Assembly: GCA_963921245.4 (NCBI GenBank)
Contig: CAWUEY030000001.1
Location: forward strand, 1,674,001-1,738,000
From: JABJGO01 sp963921245
Lineage (GTDB): Bacteria > Pseudomonadota > Alphaproteobacteria > Rhodospirillales > Casp-alpha2
Reading direction: 5' to 3'
Length of the DNA: 64,000 bases
Part shown: piece by piece, positions 1 to 8,920 of the stretch
Layout of the letters: every line of letters starts with the position of its first letter
How positions within the stretch are numbered: the first letter of the stretch is position 1
Program-made: the position numbers and the translations under genes
Notes under the pieces: model-generated
Database searches by the model: none
The model's input: only the letters and a program-made list of their open reading frames with translations
What the model was told of the DNA's origin: nothing

Positions 1-2138
1 TGGAGTTTGTGGACTCCGAGTTTGACGACATGACCATCGAGCGGGTCAGCGAACCGAAACCCACCGCCGGATTCCAGCGTGTTGTTCAGCGCGCCGTCAT
101 TCACGTCCAGTCCTCCGGTCGTGAAGAAGTCACCGGTGCCAACATCCTCATCGCCCTGTTCTCGGAACGGGAAAGCCATGCGGTGTATTTTCTGCAACGA
201 CAGGATATGTCCCGACTTGATGCCGTCAATTACATCTCTCATGGTATCGCCAAGGTACCGGGGCAGTCCGAAACCCGCAGCATCCGGGGCGTAAGCGAGG
301 AAGAAACCGCGGAAGGCGAGACAAAAAACGGGCGGGAAGCGCTGGCGGCCTATTGCGTGGATCTCAATGAGAAAGCCATGCAAGGCCGCATCGACCCGCT
401 GATCGGCAGACAGGATGAGGTCGAACGGACCATTCAGGTTCTCTGCCGCCGCAACAAAAACAATCCGCTCTATGTTGGTGATCCCGGTGTCGGAAAAACC
501 GCCATAGCCGAAGGCCTCGCCAAGCGTATCACTGAAGGTGAGGTTCCGGAGGTTCTCCTCGATAATACGATTTACGCGCTTGATATGGGCACCTTGCTTG
601 CCGGGACCCGGTATCGCGGGGATTTTGAGGAGCGGCTGAAAAACGTGATGAATGAACTGGAAAGCACCCCGGGGGCGATCCTCTTCATTGACGAGATTCA
701 CACGGTTATTGGCGCAGGCGCCACTTCAGGGGGCTCCATGGATGCCTCCAACATCCTCAAACCTGCGCTTCAAAACGGTGCTCTACGGTGTATGGGGTCT
801 ACGACCTACAAAGAATACAGAGGGCACTTTGAAAAAGATCGCGCCCTCGTCCGGCGGTTCCAGAAAATCGATGTCTACGAGCCATCCCTCGATGATGCGG
901 TGAAGATTCTCAAAGGCCTGAAACCGTACTTCGAGGAACACCACAAGGTCCGCTATGCTGGCTCTTCCCTGAAAGCCGCCGTGGACCTCTCGGCACGCTA
1001 CATTTCAGACCGCAAGCTACCGGATAAGGCCATCGACGTTATTGATGAAGTCGGCGCCTCCCGGATGTTGCTGCCTGCTGGCAAACGGCGGAAAACCGTG
1101 ACAGTGAAGGATGTGGAATCCGTTATTGCAAAAATTGCCCGCATTCCACCGAAATCCGTCTCCACCGACGACCGCAAGGCACTCCAGACGCTCGAACGGG
1201 ATCTGAAAACCGTGGTCTTCGGACAGGACAAGGCGATCGATGCCCTGGCAAGTGCTATCAAATTGGCCCGTGCGGGCCTGCGCGAACCGGACAAGCCCAT
1301 CGGCTCCTATCTGTTCTCGGGCCCCACGGGCGTGGGCAAGACGGAGGTTGCCCGCCAGCTCGCCCTGATCATGGGCGTGGAACTGGTGCGTTTCGACATG
1401 TCCGAGTACATGGAACGCCATTCCGTGTCGCGCCTGATCGGTGCGCCACCGGGGTATGTGGGTTTTGATCAGGGCGGTTTACTCACCGATGCGGTGGACC
1501 AGAACCCACATGTGGTTCTGTTGCTGGACGAAATTGAAAAAGCCCATCCCGATCTGTTCAATATCCTGCTACAGGTCATGGATCACGGCAAGCTGACCGA
1601 TCACAACGGCAAGAGCATCGATTTTCGAAATGTCATCGTGATCATGACCACAAATGCCGGGGCCTCGGAAATGGCCAAGGCTCCCATCGGGTTTGAACGT
1701 GCCGAACGAACCGGTGAAGATACGGAAGCCATCGAAAAGCTGTTTACGCCGGAATTCCGCAACCGTATGGACGCGATTATTCCCTTTGACTCGCTACCGC
1801 CTGAAGTGGTCTCGCGGGTCGTTGACAAGTTTGTCATGGAACTGGAGCTTCAGCTTGAAGATCAGTCTGTCATGATTGATCTTACCGACAGTGCCCGACA
1901 ATGGTTGGCAAAAAAAGGCTACGACCGGCTTTACGGTGCCCGTCCGTTAAGCCGGGTTATTCAGGAACACATCAAGAAACCGCTGGCCGAGGAACTGCTG
2001 TTCGGCAAGCTTGCGAAAGGCGGGGTTGTTGTGGTCAAGATCGAGGACGGCAGAATTGCCTTTGCCTATCCGCAAGACGACAGGAACCTGCCGGTCAAAC
2101 GCAAGAAGGGCAAAGTCCCGGCGCTGGCGAAAAAATAG
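1..2138 (+). CDS. clpA: ATP-dependent Clp protease ATP-binding subunit ClpA (5' end cut off)
   Basis: AAA+ unfoldase that feeds substrates to ClpP; with ClpS it handles N-degron proteins. The reading frame is open to the window edge (codons from nt 3), and the visible part begins inside the N-domain (GFQRVVQRA, VTGANILIALFSERES), so about 70 residues are missing upstream. The first AAA+ module has Walker A GDPGVGKTA near nt 478-504 and Walker B ILFIDEIH. The second has GPTGVGKTE near nt 1320-1346 and LLLDEIEKAH. An IGF loop (PIGFERAE, near nt 1684), used by ClpA to dock on ClpP, separates ClpA from ClpB. The C-terminus is short and basic. clpS is expected just upstream but lies outside the window. 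The N-degron recruiter aat is elsewhere in this window (21.6 kb). Confidence 0.97.
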   Translation, partial: EFVDSEFDDMTIERVSEPKPTAGFQRVVQRAVIHVQSSGREEVTGANILIALFSERESHAVYFLQRQDMSRLDAVNYISHGIAKVPGQSETRSIRGVSEEETAEGETKNGREALAAYCVDLNEKAMQGRIDPLIGRQDEVERTIQVLCRRNKNNPLYVGDPGVGKTAIAEGLAKRITEGEVPEVLLDNTIYALDMGTLLAGTRYRGDFEERLKNVMNELESTPGAILFIDEIHTVIGAGATSGGSMDASNILKPALQNGALRCMGSTTYKEYRGHFEKDRALVRRFQKIDVYEPSLDDAVKILKGLKPYFEEHHKVRYAGSSLKAAVDLSARYISDRKLPDKAIDVIDEVGASRMLLPAGKRRKTVTVKDVESVIAKIARIPPKSVSTDDRKALQTLERDLKTVVFGQDKAIDALASAIKLARAGLREPDKPIGSYLFSGPTGVGKTEVARQLALIMGVELVRFDMSEYMERHSVSRLIGAPPGYVGFDQGGLLTDAVDQNPHVVLLLDEIEKAHPDLFNILLQVMDHGKLTDHNGKSIDFRNVIVIMTTNAGASEMAKAPIGFERAERTGEDTEAIEKLFTPEFRNRMDAIIPFDSLPPEVVSRVVDKFVMELELQLEDQSVMIDLTDSARQWLAKKGYDRLYGARPLSRVIQEHIKKPLAEELLFGKLAKGGVVVVKIEDGRIAFAYPQDDRNLPVKRKKGKVPALAKK

Positions 2139-2158
2139 CAGCAAGAAATAGCAGCACA
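2133..2158. repeat. 13-bp imperfect tandem duplication at the clpA stop codon
   Basis: Two copies of AAATAGCAGCAAG/AAATAGCAGCACA lie head to tail; the first contains the clpA stop. It is one of several short tandem duplications in the left third of the window, probably from replication slippage. Confidence 0.8.
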
Positions 2159-2168
2159 GGAACAAAGT

Positions 2169-2537
2169 ATGCTTTCCTATCGTGTCGGCGGCGATGTGGG
2201 CACGTTGCAACACTGGCCGTTCACCAATCCTGAGTCAGGTTACGTGGTCGTTCGCGGTTCACCGCAAGCCTATGGTCGCCTCGATGGTGGTGGCCCCGGA
2301 CACATCTGGCGGGCGGGAATTTGGCGATGTACAGAAGGGGCGATAACCTGTAACGAACTGGGTGATGAAATGCAGACCATCCTGTCGGGCAGGGTTGCGC
2401 TGGTTTATGCAGACGGCGCCCGGTTCGAATATGGTCCCGGCGATACGTTTTTCACGCAGCGCGGCGAGCGTGTTACCTGGGACGTCTCGGAAGACGTCAC
2501 CAAGGTTTTCTTTGCCGTGAATGAAGACGGGTTTTAA
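2169..2537 (+). CDS. Small cupin-domain protein
   Basis: A 122-residue single-domain cupin of the COG3450 type. The sequence shows the beta-barrel pattern: a glycine-rich strand (AGIWRCTEGAITCNE), then GDEMQTILSGRVALVYADG and the second motif YGPGDTFFTQRGERVTWDV. In related proteins this fold binds a small anion or a metal. The usual His ligands of motif 1 are not obvious here, so metal binding is doubtful. It starts 30 nt after clpA and may be read from the same transcript. It ends convergently with the next gene, and its stop lies inside a perfect 15-bp tandem repeat. Substrate unknown. Confidence 0.75.
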   Translation: MLSYRVGGDVGTLQHWPFTNPESGYVVVRGSPQAYGRLDGGGPGHIWRAGIWRCTEGAITCNELGDEMQTILSGRVALVYADGARFEYGPGDTFFTQRGERVTWDVSEDVTKVFFAVNEDGF

Positions 2538-2560
2538 GCTGGCTAGTTTTAAGCTGGCTA
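2531..2560. repeat. Perfect 15-bp tandem duplication spanning two convergent stop codons
   Basis: GTTTTAAGCTGGCTA occurs twice in direct succession (2531-2545, 2546-2560). The cupin stop TAA (2535-2537) is in copy 1 and the stop of the opposing gene (CTA on this strand, 2558-2560) ends copy 2. Each copy holds a stop for both directions, so the duplication only lengthened the convergent junction. Confidence 0.9.
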
Positions 2561-3133
2561 ATTCCCGCACATTTCGTCGTGAATGATTTCGGCGCTGACG
2601 GCACCTTCATCGGCGAGGGCAAGGGCGCTCCCGGCTTCAAGAGCGTACGATTTGTGACTCTCGCGCCCGTCCACGTACTTCCGCTCCACAATAATGGCCC
2701 GGCACATGTCACAACCGTTGGCCAGAACGATGCCACCCGTGGTTCGCATGGGAAATACACAGCGCTGTAACGCATCAGCTACTTTCTGCTCGCGCTTGCG
2801 ATCCATCACCGTTTGCTCCCGGCAGTTGGCATCACTCATGATCCGCACGCTGCCGGTGCCTTTGAAAGGCAGGGGAAAGACTTCACCTGCATTCAGTCGA
2901 AACGTACGGAGGCTTGGCAAGGCATTGCCGGAACGGTCTTTCAGAACCTGAATACTGCGACACTGGCCGCATGAATTGATCAACATGGACTGTCCGCCAA
3001 CACGTTGAACGCGGGCACATTCGGCGGCTGCCGATACCTGTTTCGCCGATATCACACTCATGGCCCAAACCGAAACCAGGCACAGGACCACAAGCCCGGC
3101 GGATATGGTCAGTTTGTGCAAAAGTTTTTCCAT
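2558..3133 (-). CDS. Secreted protein with two related Cys-containing repeats, unknown function
   Basis: About 191 residues from the ATG at 3133; a GTG at 3148 is an in-frame alternative. An N-terminal hydrophobic segment (KLTISAGLVVLCLVSVWAMSV) followed by AKQVSAAAE looks like a signal peptide, so the product is probably periplasmic. The mature part holds two similar halves: GGQSMLINSCGQCRSIQV and GGIVLANGCDMCRAIIVERK, each with a C-x-x-C pair followed by a strand-rich stretch. Further Cys residues (NCRE, RCVF, EMCGN) suggest disulfides. I do not recognise the family; the internal duplication is visible directly. Confidence 0.65.
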   Translation of the reverse strand: MEKLLHKLTISAGLVVLCLVSVWAMSVISAKQVSAAAECARVQRVGGQSMLINSCGQCRSIQVLKDRSGNALPSLRTFRLNAGEVFPLPFKGTGSVRIMSDANCREQTVMDRKREQKVADALQRCVFPMRTTGGIVLANGCDMCRAIIVERKYVDGRESHKSYALEAGSALALADEGAVSAEIIHDEMCGN

Positions 3134-3182
3134 GACAACGAGTGTCACGAAACTTGGTTAACATTATGTGAATTCCGCCTGT

Positions 3183-4358
3183 CTAGAGATCGGTTTTCCG
3201 AAAGGGCGTGCGGGTTTCCAGATATTGTATGTCGCCGTCCACCTGTATGCGTTCGCGTGTCAGATAGTTTTCAACAGCACCGCGAAGGGACGGGTCCCTG
3301 ATCCAATGGGCGCTATAGGTATGCACGGGGCGATACCCCCGTTGCAGTTTGTGCGGCCCCTGCGCGCCGGCTTCGACCCTGAGGAGGCCGTTGGCAATGG
3401 CATACTCAATCGCCTGATAGTAACACAGCTCGAAATGCAGGAATCTGTGATCCTCAAGGCACCCCCAGTTTCGCCCAAACAGGGCATCCGCCCCTAGGAG
3501 ATTTAAGGCACCGGCAACGGGTTTGACGCCGTCATAGGCCACAAACAGAACCACGCGATCAGCCATACGTTCGGATAACAGGGAAAAGAAACCACGTTCC
3601 AGGTACGCCTGTCCCCACTTGCGGTCCGAGGTATCACAGTAAAACCGGTAAAACACATCCCAGATATCTTCCGTGAGGTCAGCACCCGATAAGGCCCTGA
3701 TATTGAGGCCGCTATCCTGAACCCGCTCACGTTCTTTACGAATGTTCTTGCGTTTGCGCGATGACAGGGCATCAAGGAACCCATCAAATGTGTCATAGCT
3801 GTCGTTGAACCAGTGAAACTGCTCGCCGGTTCGTTGCAGCCATTCGCGATCACCAAGATACCGCCATTGGTCTTGCGGCAGGAAGGCAATGTGGACAGAC
3901 GAGAGGCTGTTCTGATGGCAGATTTGCATCAAGCCGGTTGTCAGCGCATTCATAACATCCGCCCTGGTATCCGCCCTGATATCCGCCCTGACCAGGAGCC
4001 GCGGGCCACTGACCGGTGTAAACGGAACGGAACACTGAAGTTTTGGATAATATTGCCCGCCGGCTCGTTGATAGGCATCGGCCCACCCCCAGTCGAAAAC
4101 ATATTCTCCATAGGAATGGTTTTTCAGATAGAGAGGAACGGCCGCAATGAGATCACCGGAGTCTTCAAAAATACACAAATGCTGTGGTGCCCAACCTGTT
4201 TGCGGTGTAACGGAACCACTGTCTTCAAGGCTGGATAAAAACGCATGTGATACAGTCGGGTTCTCCTTACCCGCACAGGCATCCCACTGATCCGCAGGGA
4301 TATCCCGGAGCGATGAAACAACGCGGATTTCGACTGTTTCTTCCCCGTCGTCGGGCAT
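3183..4358 (-). CDS. GNAT-fold acyltransferase, DUF482/COG3146 (FemAB-like) family
   Basis: 391 residues, a typical length for the 'peptidogalycan biosynthesis/recognition' family. Recognisable blocks are NPTVSHAFLSSLEDSGSV near the N-terminus, YGEYVFDWGWADAYQRAGG, YYPKLQCSVPFTPVSGPRLL, SSRKRKNIRKERE and, near the C-terminus, FELCYYQAIEYAIANGL and EAGAQGPHKLQRGYRPV. The family is widespread in alphaproteobacteria; its substrate is not established. A 12-bp triplicate (3957-3992) encodes RADIRADTRADV after GPRLLV, an in-frame expansion likely tolerated in a loop. Two nearby ATGs make the exact start slightly uncertain. Confidence 0.85.
   Translation of the reverse strand: MPDDGEETVEIRVVSSLRDIPADQWDACAGKENPTVSHAFLSSLEDSGSVTPQTGWAPQHLCIFEDSGDLIAAVPLYLKNHSYGEYVFDWGWADAYQRAGGQYYPKLQCSVPFTPVSGPRLLVRADIRADTRADVMNALTTGLMQICHQNSLSSVHIAFLPQDQWRYLGDREWLQRTGEQFHWFNDSYDTFDGFLDALSSRKRKNIRKERERVQDSGLNIRALSGADLTEDIWDVFYRFYCDTSDRKWGQAYLERGFFSLLSERMADRVVLFVAYDGVKPVAGALNLLGADALFGRNWGCLEDHRFLHFELCYYQAIEYAIANGLLRVEAGAQGPHKLQRGYRPVHTYSAHWIRDPSLRGAVENYLTRERIQVDGDIQYLETRTPFRKTDL
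3957..3992. repeat. 12-bp tandem triplicate inside the DUF482 gene
   Basis: ATCCGCCCTGGT, ATCCGCCCTGAT and ATCCGCCCTGAC follow one another. On the minus strand they encode three RAD(I/T/V) units. The length is a multiple of three, so the frame is kept. Confidence 0.9.
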
Positions 4359-4466
4359 TGAGAATTCACCAGTGAATGCGGAACGGCCTCAGATCACTAT
4401 ATCAGGATTTCGGGCTTCGTCGATCACAACTATGATTTCCGTAACGGGGCTGAACCGAACATCTAT

Positions 4467-4490
4467 AGGCTTGTGATTAGGCTTGTGATT
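4467..4490. repeat. Perfect 12-bp tandem duplication in an intergenic region
   Basis: AGGCTTGTGATT occurs twice in direct succession between the divergent DUF482 and inositol-phosphatase-like genes. Possibly in the promoter region of the latter. Confidence 0.85.
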
Positions 4491-4659
4491 TTGGGGTAAC
4501 GGCGGGTCTATGAGGTTGGAAATACGGGAAGAAGCTGCATCCATGAACACACGTTTGCCTTTTATTCAGTGTGTCAGCCCAACGTGTGTTGGTAATGACC
4601 CGTGGGCCTTGATAGAGTTTGTCCCCCGTTTGCATATCCGCAACAGACTTAATCAGGCA

Positions 4660-5514
4660 ATGACTGACCTCGGCGAATTTCTGAAACCTGTATCGCAGAT
4701 CGTTCGCGATGTATCGGCGGAATTCATTCTGCCATCATTTCAAAACCTGGATAAGGATAAGCATCATGTTCGCGAGAAAAGGCCGGGCGAACTGGTTACC
4801 GATATCGATATTCGCGTCGAACAAGCCCTGACCGATAAGCTGACCAGATTGCTCCCCGGCTCGCGGGTTCTGGGCGAGGAGTCATACGAACAGTCACCAG
4901 AGTCCCTTCTATTGTGCCAGGACTCCCGACCGGTATGGATCGTTGACCCCATAGACGGAACCCAGAATTATGCCGATGGTAGTCCACACTTTGCACTGTT
5001 GTTGGCCTTTCGTCACAATCGCCGCACCGAAATGGCGTGGCTCTACGATCCGATAAAAGACCTTCTGTTCACAACCGTTCGCGGCCAGGGTGTGTGGCGA
5101 AATGAAGTACCTCTCAAGAAAGCCGATGTTTCAAGGGATATCCGCCAACTCAAGGGATCGGTTGGCAACAGGCTTCGCAAAGCCCACGAAACGCTCGCCG
5201 GCGACGGCGAAAAAAACATACCGAGCCTGCAGGCGCGGCTGAGATGCTGTGGCCAGGAATACATGGCTCTCGCCGATGATCGAATTCAGTTTCTGCAGTA
5301 TGGTGTTCGCCTCAAACCCTGGGATCATGCGGCGGGCGTTCTGATGGCTGAGGAACTCGGGTTTCACAGCGCATTTCTGGAAGGGGAAACACCCTATAAT
5401 CCTGTTAACGGAGAGGTTAACGGTTATCTGATGCTCGCACCTGATCGTGATTCTTGGCTGGGCCTTCGGGATACTTTGTGGAATATTGAGACCGCGTCAT
5501 CGACACCTATCTGA
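4660..5514 (+). CDS. Inositol monophosphatase / 3'(2'),5'-bisphosphate nucleotidase family
   Basis: Mg-dependent phosphomonoesterase. Motifs seen: ELVTDIDIRVEQ, the metal ligand block VLGEES, the signature DPIDGTQNYADGSPHFALLLA, and the C-terminal WDHAAGVLMAEELG that supplies the last Asp ligand. These identify the superfamily firmly. The start is set at ATG 4660 (MTDLGEFLKPV), which gives 284 residues, the usual family size. The frame is open upstream to 4510, but that extension has no family similarity. CysQ-type, inositol-1-phosphatase or SuhB-like activity cannot be decided from sequence alone. It is followed 36 bp later by a dehydrogenase on the same strand. Confidence 0.88.
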   Translation: MTDLGEFLKPVSQIVRDVSAEFILPSFQNLDKDKHHVREKRPGELVTDIDIRVEQALTDKLTRLLPGSRVLGEESYEQSPESLLLCQDSRPVWIVDPIDGTQNYADGSPHFALLLAFRHNRRTEMAWLYDPIKDLLFTTVRGQGVWRNEVPLKKADVSRDIRQLKGSVGNRLRKAHETLAGDGEKNIPSLQARLRCCGQEYMALADDRIQFLQYGVRLKPWDHAAGVLMAEELGFHSAFLEGETPYNPVNGEVNGYLMLAPDRDSWLGLRDTLWNIETASSTPI

Positions 5515-5550
5515 AGCTTAAAAAAACGTCACATTGCAAGGGAGAGAGGT

Positions 5551-6417
5551 ATGAAAGTCGCGTTTATCGGGCTCGGCGTTATGGGGTATCCCATGGCGGG
5601 TCACTTGCAGAAAGGTGGTCACGAGGTGACCGTCTATAATCGAACCGGTGAAAAAGCGAAAAAGTGGGCCGGAGAGTACGGCGGTGCTGCCGCCGATACA
5701 CCCGCAATGGCCTCCCGAGGAGCGGAGATTGTCTGCATGTGCGTCGGCAACGACGATGACGTCCGCAGTGTCGCCTGCGGCGATGACGGGGTACTTGCCG
5801 GAATGGACGAGGAAACAGTCCTGGTGGATCACACCACGGCATCTGCGGGCCTTGCGCGGGAACTGGAACAGTCAGCTCAAAACAAGGGGGTCGGCTTTAT
5901 CGACGCGCCCGTATCGGGCGGGCAGGCGGGTGCAGAAAACGGGGTTCTGACCATCATGATAGGCGGCCAGGACGCGTTTTATCAACGCGCCATTCCTGTG
6001 CTGGATTGCTACGCCCGAAAACACCAGCGCCTTGGTGATGCGGGCAGCGGACAGCTTGCAAAAATGGTTAACCAGATCTGCATTGCCGGCCTCGTCCAGG
6101 GACTGTCCGAGGGATTGGCATTTGGTTTGAAAGCCGGGCTCGATATGCGCGACACCATGGCTGTGATCGCCGAAGGTGCCGCCGGTTCCTGGCAAATGGC
6201 CAACCGTCACGAGACCATGATCGACGATCATTTCGAGCACGGCTTTGCGGTTGACTGGATGCGCAAGGATCTCGGCATCGCCATGGACGAGGCCAGGAGC
6301 AACGGCGCGCTTCTTCCTGTTACTGCATTGGTGGATCAGTTCTATGCCGAAGTTCAGAACAATGGTGGAGGCCGCTGGGATACCTCATCCCTGGTCACAC
6401 GGCTCATCGAGCGCTAA
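5551..6417 (+). CDS. NAD(P)-dependent 3-hydroxyisobutyrate dehydrogenase-family oxidoreductase
   Basis: 288 residues. The N-terminal Rossmann motif GLGVMGYPMAGHLQKGGH is followed by the substrate signature FIDAPVSGGQAGAENG and the catalytic-Lys segment GSGQLAKMVNQ. It ends with the all-alpha domain that dimerises in this family (GLKAGLDMRDTMAVIAEG, HFEHGFAVDWMRKDLGIAMDEA). The start follows a good ribosome site (GGGAGAGAGGT). Members oxidise short beta-hydroxy acids: 3-hydroxyisobutyrate, tartronate semialdehyde or 2-hydroxymethylglutarate. No neighbouring valine or glyoxylate pathway gene narrows the substrate here. Confidence 0.88.
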   Translation: MKVAFIGLGVMGYPMAGHLQKGGHEVTVYNRTGEKAKKWAGEYGGAAADTPAMASRGAEIVCMCVGNDDDVRSVACGDDGVLAGMDEETVLVDHTTASAGLARELEQSAQNKGVGFIDAPVSGGQAGAENGVLTIMIGGQDAFYQRAIPVLDCYARKHQRLGDAGSGQLAKMVNQICIAGLVQGLSEGLAFGLKAGLDMRDTMAVIAEGAAGSWQMANRHETMIDDHFEHGFAVDWMRKDLGIAMDEARSNGALLPVTALVDQFYAEVQNNGGGRWDTSSLVTRLIER

Positions 6418-6443
6418 CGCCTGCTTATGGGCTAACCGGATTG

Positions 6444-7070
6444 CTAGTGAAGTTGGATCACCATATTGGGTGAGGGCGTAAAGATGTTGGGTATCTTCCA
6501 GATATACATCTGAAAATCCGGACCCTTTTCCGGCCAATCCCTGACCTCTGTAGCCGTGTGACCGGCAACCTTCGCATCCGTAATGACGCGGATCTCTCCG
6601 ATCATATCAAGACCGATATCGCGCAGTTGTTGCCGCTGTTCCCGGGTTGCGTTGGCACCCGCCAATTGCACGGTGCCTTTGGATTTAACGTAGCGCAGAC
6701 TCAGCATGTTTTCATTGCGTCGAATAAAGGTAACGAATTTTGATCGCAGGATATCGCCTTTCCGCTCCCAATGAACCTTGTAGATACCCTGCTTGAAATA
6801 CCGCACTTCCGACATGGCCGGATCATTGGAAAGATCAGCGCGGTAGATCTCCACCTGTTCGGCCTCATCAGCCGCTTTTATCTTGCCGGTACGAAGCCCG
6901 TCATAAAAGGGGACCTTTGCGACGTAGCCGTCAAAAATCATTGAATAACGTCCGTCCCTGTAAAACTCGATTTCCGCATCGAACCGCAGGGGCATATAAC
7001 AGGATGACAGAAACAGTCCGAAGACAACAGAGATCACCAGCGATCTAAGCGATTTCATGAAGCCTGCCAT
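6444..7070 (-). CDS. Probable lipoprotein, unknown function
   Basis: Start chosen at ATG 7070 (MAGFMKSLRSLVI) because GGGAGAGAGACA lies directly before it. The N-terminus has a basic end, a hydrophobic core (LVISVVFGLFL) and the lipobox LSSC, predicting lipidation at Cys 22. The mature part contains FDAEIEFYRDGRYSMIFDGYV, a beta-rich pattern, and ends in a segment with PDFQMYIWKIPNIF. I do not recognise a family. It is convergent with the dehydrogenase before it. Confidence 0.65.
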   Translation of the reverse strand: MAGFMKSLRSLVISVVFGLFLSSCYMPLRFDAEIEFYRDGRYSMIFDGYVAKVPFYDGLRTGKIKAADEAEQVEIYRADLSNDPAMSEVRYFKQGIYKVHWERKGDILRSKFVTFIRRNENMLSLRYVKSKGTVQLAGANATREQRQQLRDIGLDMIGEIRVITDAKVAGHTATEVRDWPEKGPDFQMYIWKIPNIFTPSPNMVIQLH

Positions 7071-7272
7071 TGTCTCTCTCCCGAGCCGTTTTCGGACCTT
7101 CAGCATAAAGGCCACTGTTACAATTTTCAATTGGTCCGGGGTCCGGGGAGTTAGGAAATCCGGGAGGGATCGTTTGTTTATCGCGAAGCCATAATTATCG
7201 ATATGGCACCCCGCGACAATATGGACGAAGGCTAATCAACAGAGACCGACAGCAACCCCCAATCGGTGGGTA

Positions 7273-8088
7273 TTACTGCTGCTCCGTGCCTTCGAGAACC
7301 GAAACGGCACCCGGATCGGCGGATGTAGCTTCCTCAGGCTGGCTGGCTTCAAAGGCTTCCTTCTGGCGCTCAAACTCGGCCATCTGCGCCTGATAATCCT
7401 CATAGTCTCTCTGCTCGGAGATATTCATGGGCATGACGTGAATGGTAATCCGACGATTAAGGGTCTGATTATCCTGGATCGGTGAGCCGTCCGGAAGTCG
7501 ATTGGGGACTCTGGGGCGGGTATCAGCATATCCCGCAACCTTTAAACGACGGGGGTTGATGCCCGTTTCCGCAAACACCCGAACAATGGCCGAAGCACGC
7601 CCGGCAGACAGTTCCCAGTTCGAGGGAAAAATCTGTGTGCTGATCGGGTCATCATCGGTGTGGCCCTCCACTTCAACATGGTAATAGTCATAGATCGGCG
7701 CGTTGATGACCTGAACGATCCGGGCGAGAACGGGCAGGGCGGCCTCGCGAACTGTCGCGGTTCCACTATCGAAGAAAGCTCCGGACGCCAGATCAATGAC
7801 CACACCTTTATCGTCACGATGCACCTCAACAACCTTATTGGCCTGCATTTCCATGGTGACGTCCTGCAGTTCGATCTGCATTTCCGTGATCGGACTAGTA
7901 ACGTCCGAGTGTCCACCAACATTTTCGGCGATCCCCGCAACAGCATCCTGGTAAGCGGGTATATCGAACTCGGCAAACGTCAACAGCATGACGAAAAATG
8001 CCATCAGGAGGGTAATGGCATCGGCATACGTGACGAGCCAATCTTCTTTCTGCTCTTCATCATCATCATCGTCATCATCATCAGCCAT
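7273..8088 (-). CDS. motB: Flagellar motor stator protein MotB/PomB
   Basis: 271 residues. One N-terminal membrane segment carries the ion-binding Asp: W17-LVTYADAITLLMAFFVMLL with Asp 23. A plug/linker follows, then a C-terminal OmpA-like peptidoglycan-binding domain (FDSGTATVREAALPVL, EVEGHTDDDPI, NWELSAGRASAIVRVF, VAGYADTRPRVPN). The protein begins with eight consecutive Asp residues and two Glu, encoded by a GAT/GAC repeat; this cytoplasmic acidic end is unusual. It follows motA by 37 bp on the same strand. No other flagellar gene is in the window. Whether protons or sodium drive it cannot be read from this sequence. Confidence 0.93.
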   Translation of the reverse strand: MADDDDDDDDEEQKEDWLVTYADAITLLMAFFVMLLTFAEFDIPAYQDAVAGIAENVGGHSDVTSPITEMQIELQDVTMEMQANKVVEVHRDDKGVVIDLASGAFFDSGTATVREAALPVLARIVQVINAPIYDYYHVEVEGHTDDDPISTQIFPSNWELSAGRASAIVRVFAETGINPRRLKVAGYADTRPRVPNRLPDGSPIQDNQTLNRRITIHVMPMNISEQRDYEDYQAQMAEFERQKEAFEASQPEEATSADPGAVSVLEGTEQQ

Positions 8089-8125
8089 GTTCTATCCTAA
8101 CCAACGTTTTCCTGCGCGGGTGTCG

Positions 8126-8920
8126 CTATCGTTTCATCTTGTCAATGTTGAAGTGAATGACCGGATCCAGATAACTGTTCATCTTGTCCTGAATAAAGCG
8201 GGGGTTCCGTCGTTCCGCCAAAAGTGCCAATCCTTCGGCCAGCAACTGATTACGGAACCGTACAATCTGCTCGCGCTGTTGAACCTTGTCCGCAACGGGG
8301 AGCAAAATCAAACGGGCGAACAACACACCATACAATGTTGTGATCAAAGCGATCGCCAGACCTTTACCCAGACTGGACGGGTCGCCCCCCATGTTGTCGA
8401 GCATGATTATCAGGCCCACCAGGGTTCCGATCATACCAAATGCCGGAGAGGCGGTCCCCATATTCCGCAAAATCTTTACCTGGATTGTATTTCGACCATA
8501 GGTCGTAGCCACTGTATTGGCCAGAATTACCCGAACCTCATCACCCGAATAGCCGCTAACCACGCAATCCAATCCGAACTTCAGAAAGCGATCTCCACGC
8601 GTCGCTTTTTGGGTTTCGGTTTCCAGCGCCGGCAGGCCTTTTTTCTGGACGGTGTAGGCCCATTTGATGACCCGGCCAACCTCGGTTTTCAAGACATTAC
8701 GGCCAATTTTGGGGGACAGGGCGATGCGGTAAATCAGCTTCAATGACAAAAATACATAGCGCGGCTCATAGGAAATGAAGGTCGCCGCCATGGTGCCGCC
8801 AAAAACGATCACGGCACTGCTGAGACTTACAAAAATCATAGGGTTGTCGGTTTGGAGCAGAATAGCACCAACAAACAAACCGAACGCCAAAAAAATCGCG
8901 ATAATTGTCGTAATCGACAT
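8126..8920 (-). CDS. motA: Flagellar motor stator protein MotA/PomA
   Basis: Start set at ATG 8920 (MSITTIIAIFLAFG), preceded by AGGGATTACTGT; the open frame extends to 8998 without family similarity. The resulting 264 residues match PomA-type MotA length. Four membrane segments are visible: residues about 4-22, 30-50, and the pair around NMGTASPAFGMIGTLVGLIIML and GLAIALITTLYGVLFARLILLP. The SPAFGMIGTLVG segment contains the conserved Pro of the ion path. The cytoplasmic loop between TM2 and TM3 is charged. Forms the A5B2 stator with MotB. Confidence 0.93.
   Translation of the reverse strand: MSITTIIAIFLAFGLFVGAILLQTDNPMIFVSLSSAVIVFGGTMAATFISYEPRYVFLSLKLIYRIALSPKIGRNVLKTEVGRVIKWAYTVQKKGLPALETETQKATRGDRFLKFGLDCVVSGYSGDEVRVILANTVATTYGRNTIQVKILRNMGTASPAFGMIGTLVGLIIMLDNMGGDPSSLGKGLAIALITTLYGVLFARLILLPVADKVQQREQIVRFRNQLLAEGLALLAERRNPRFIQDKMNSYLDPVIHFNIDKMKR

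Noticed and set aside
998..1421. Antisense open frames inside clpA
   Set aside because: Shadows of a strongly conserved coding frame; no start signals and no similarity.
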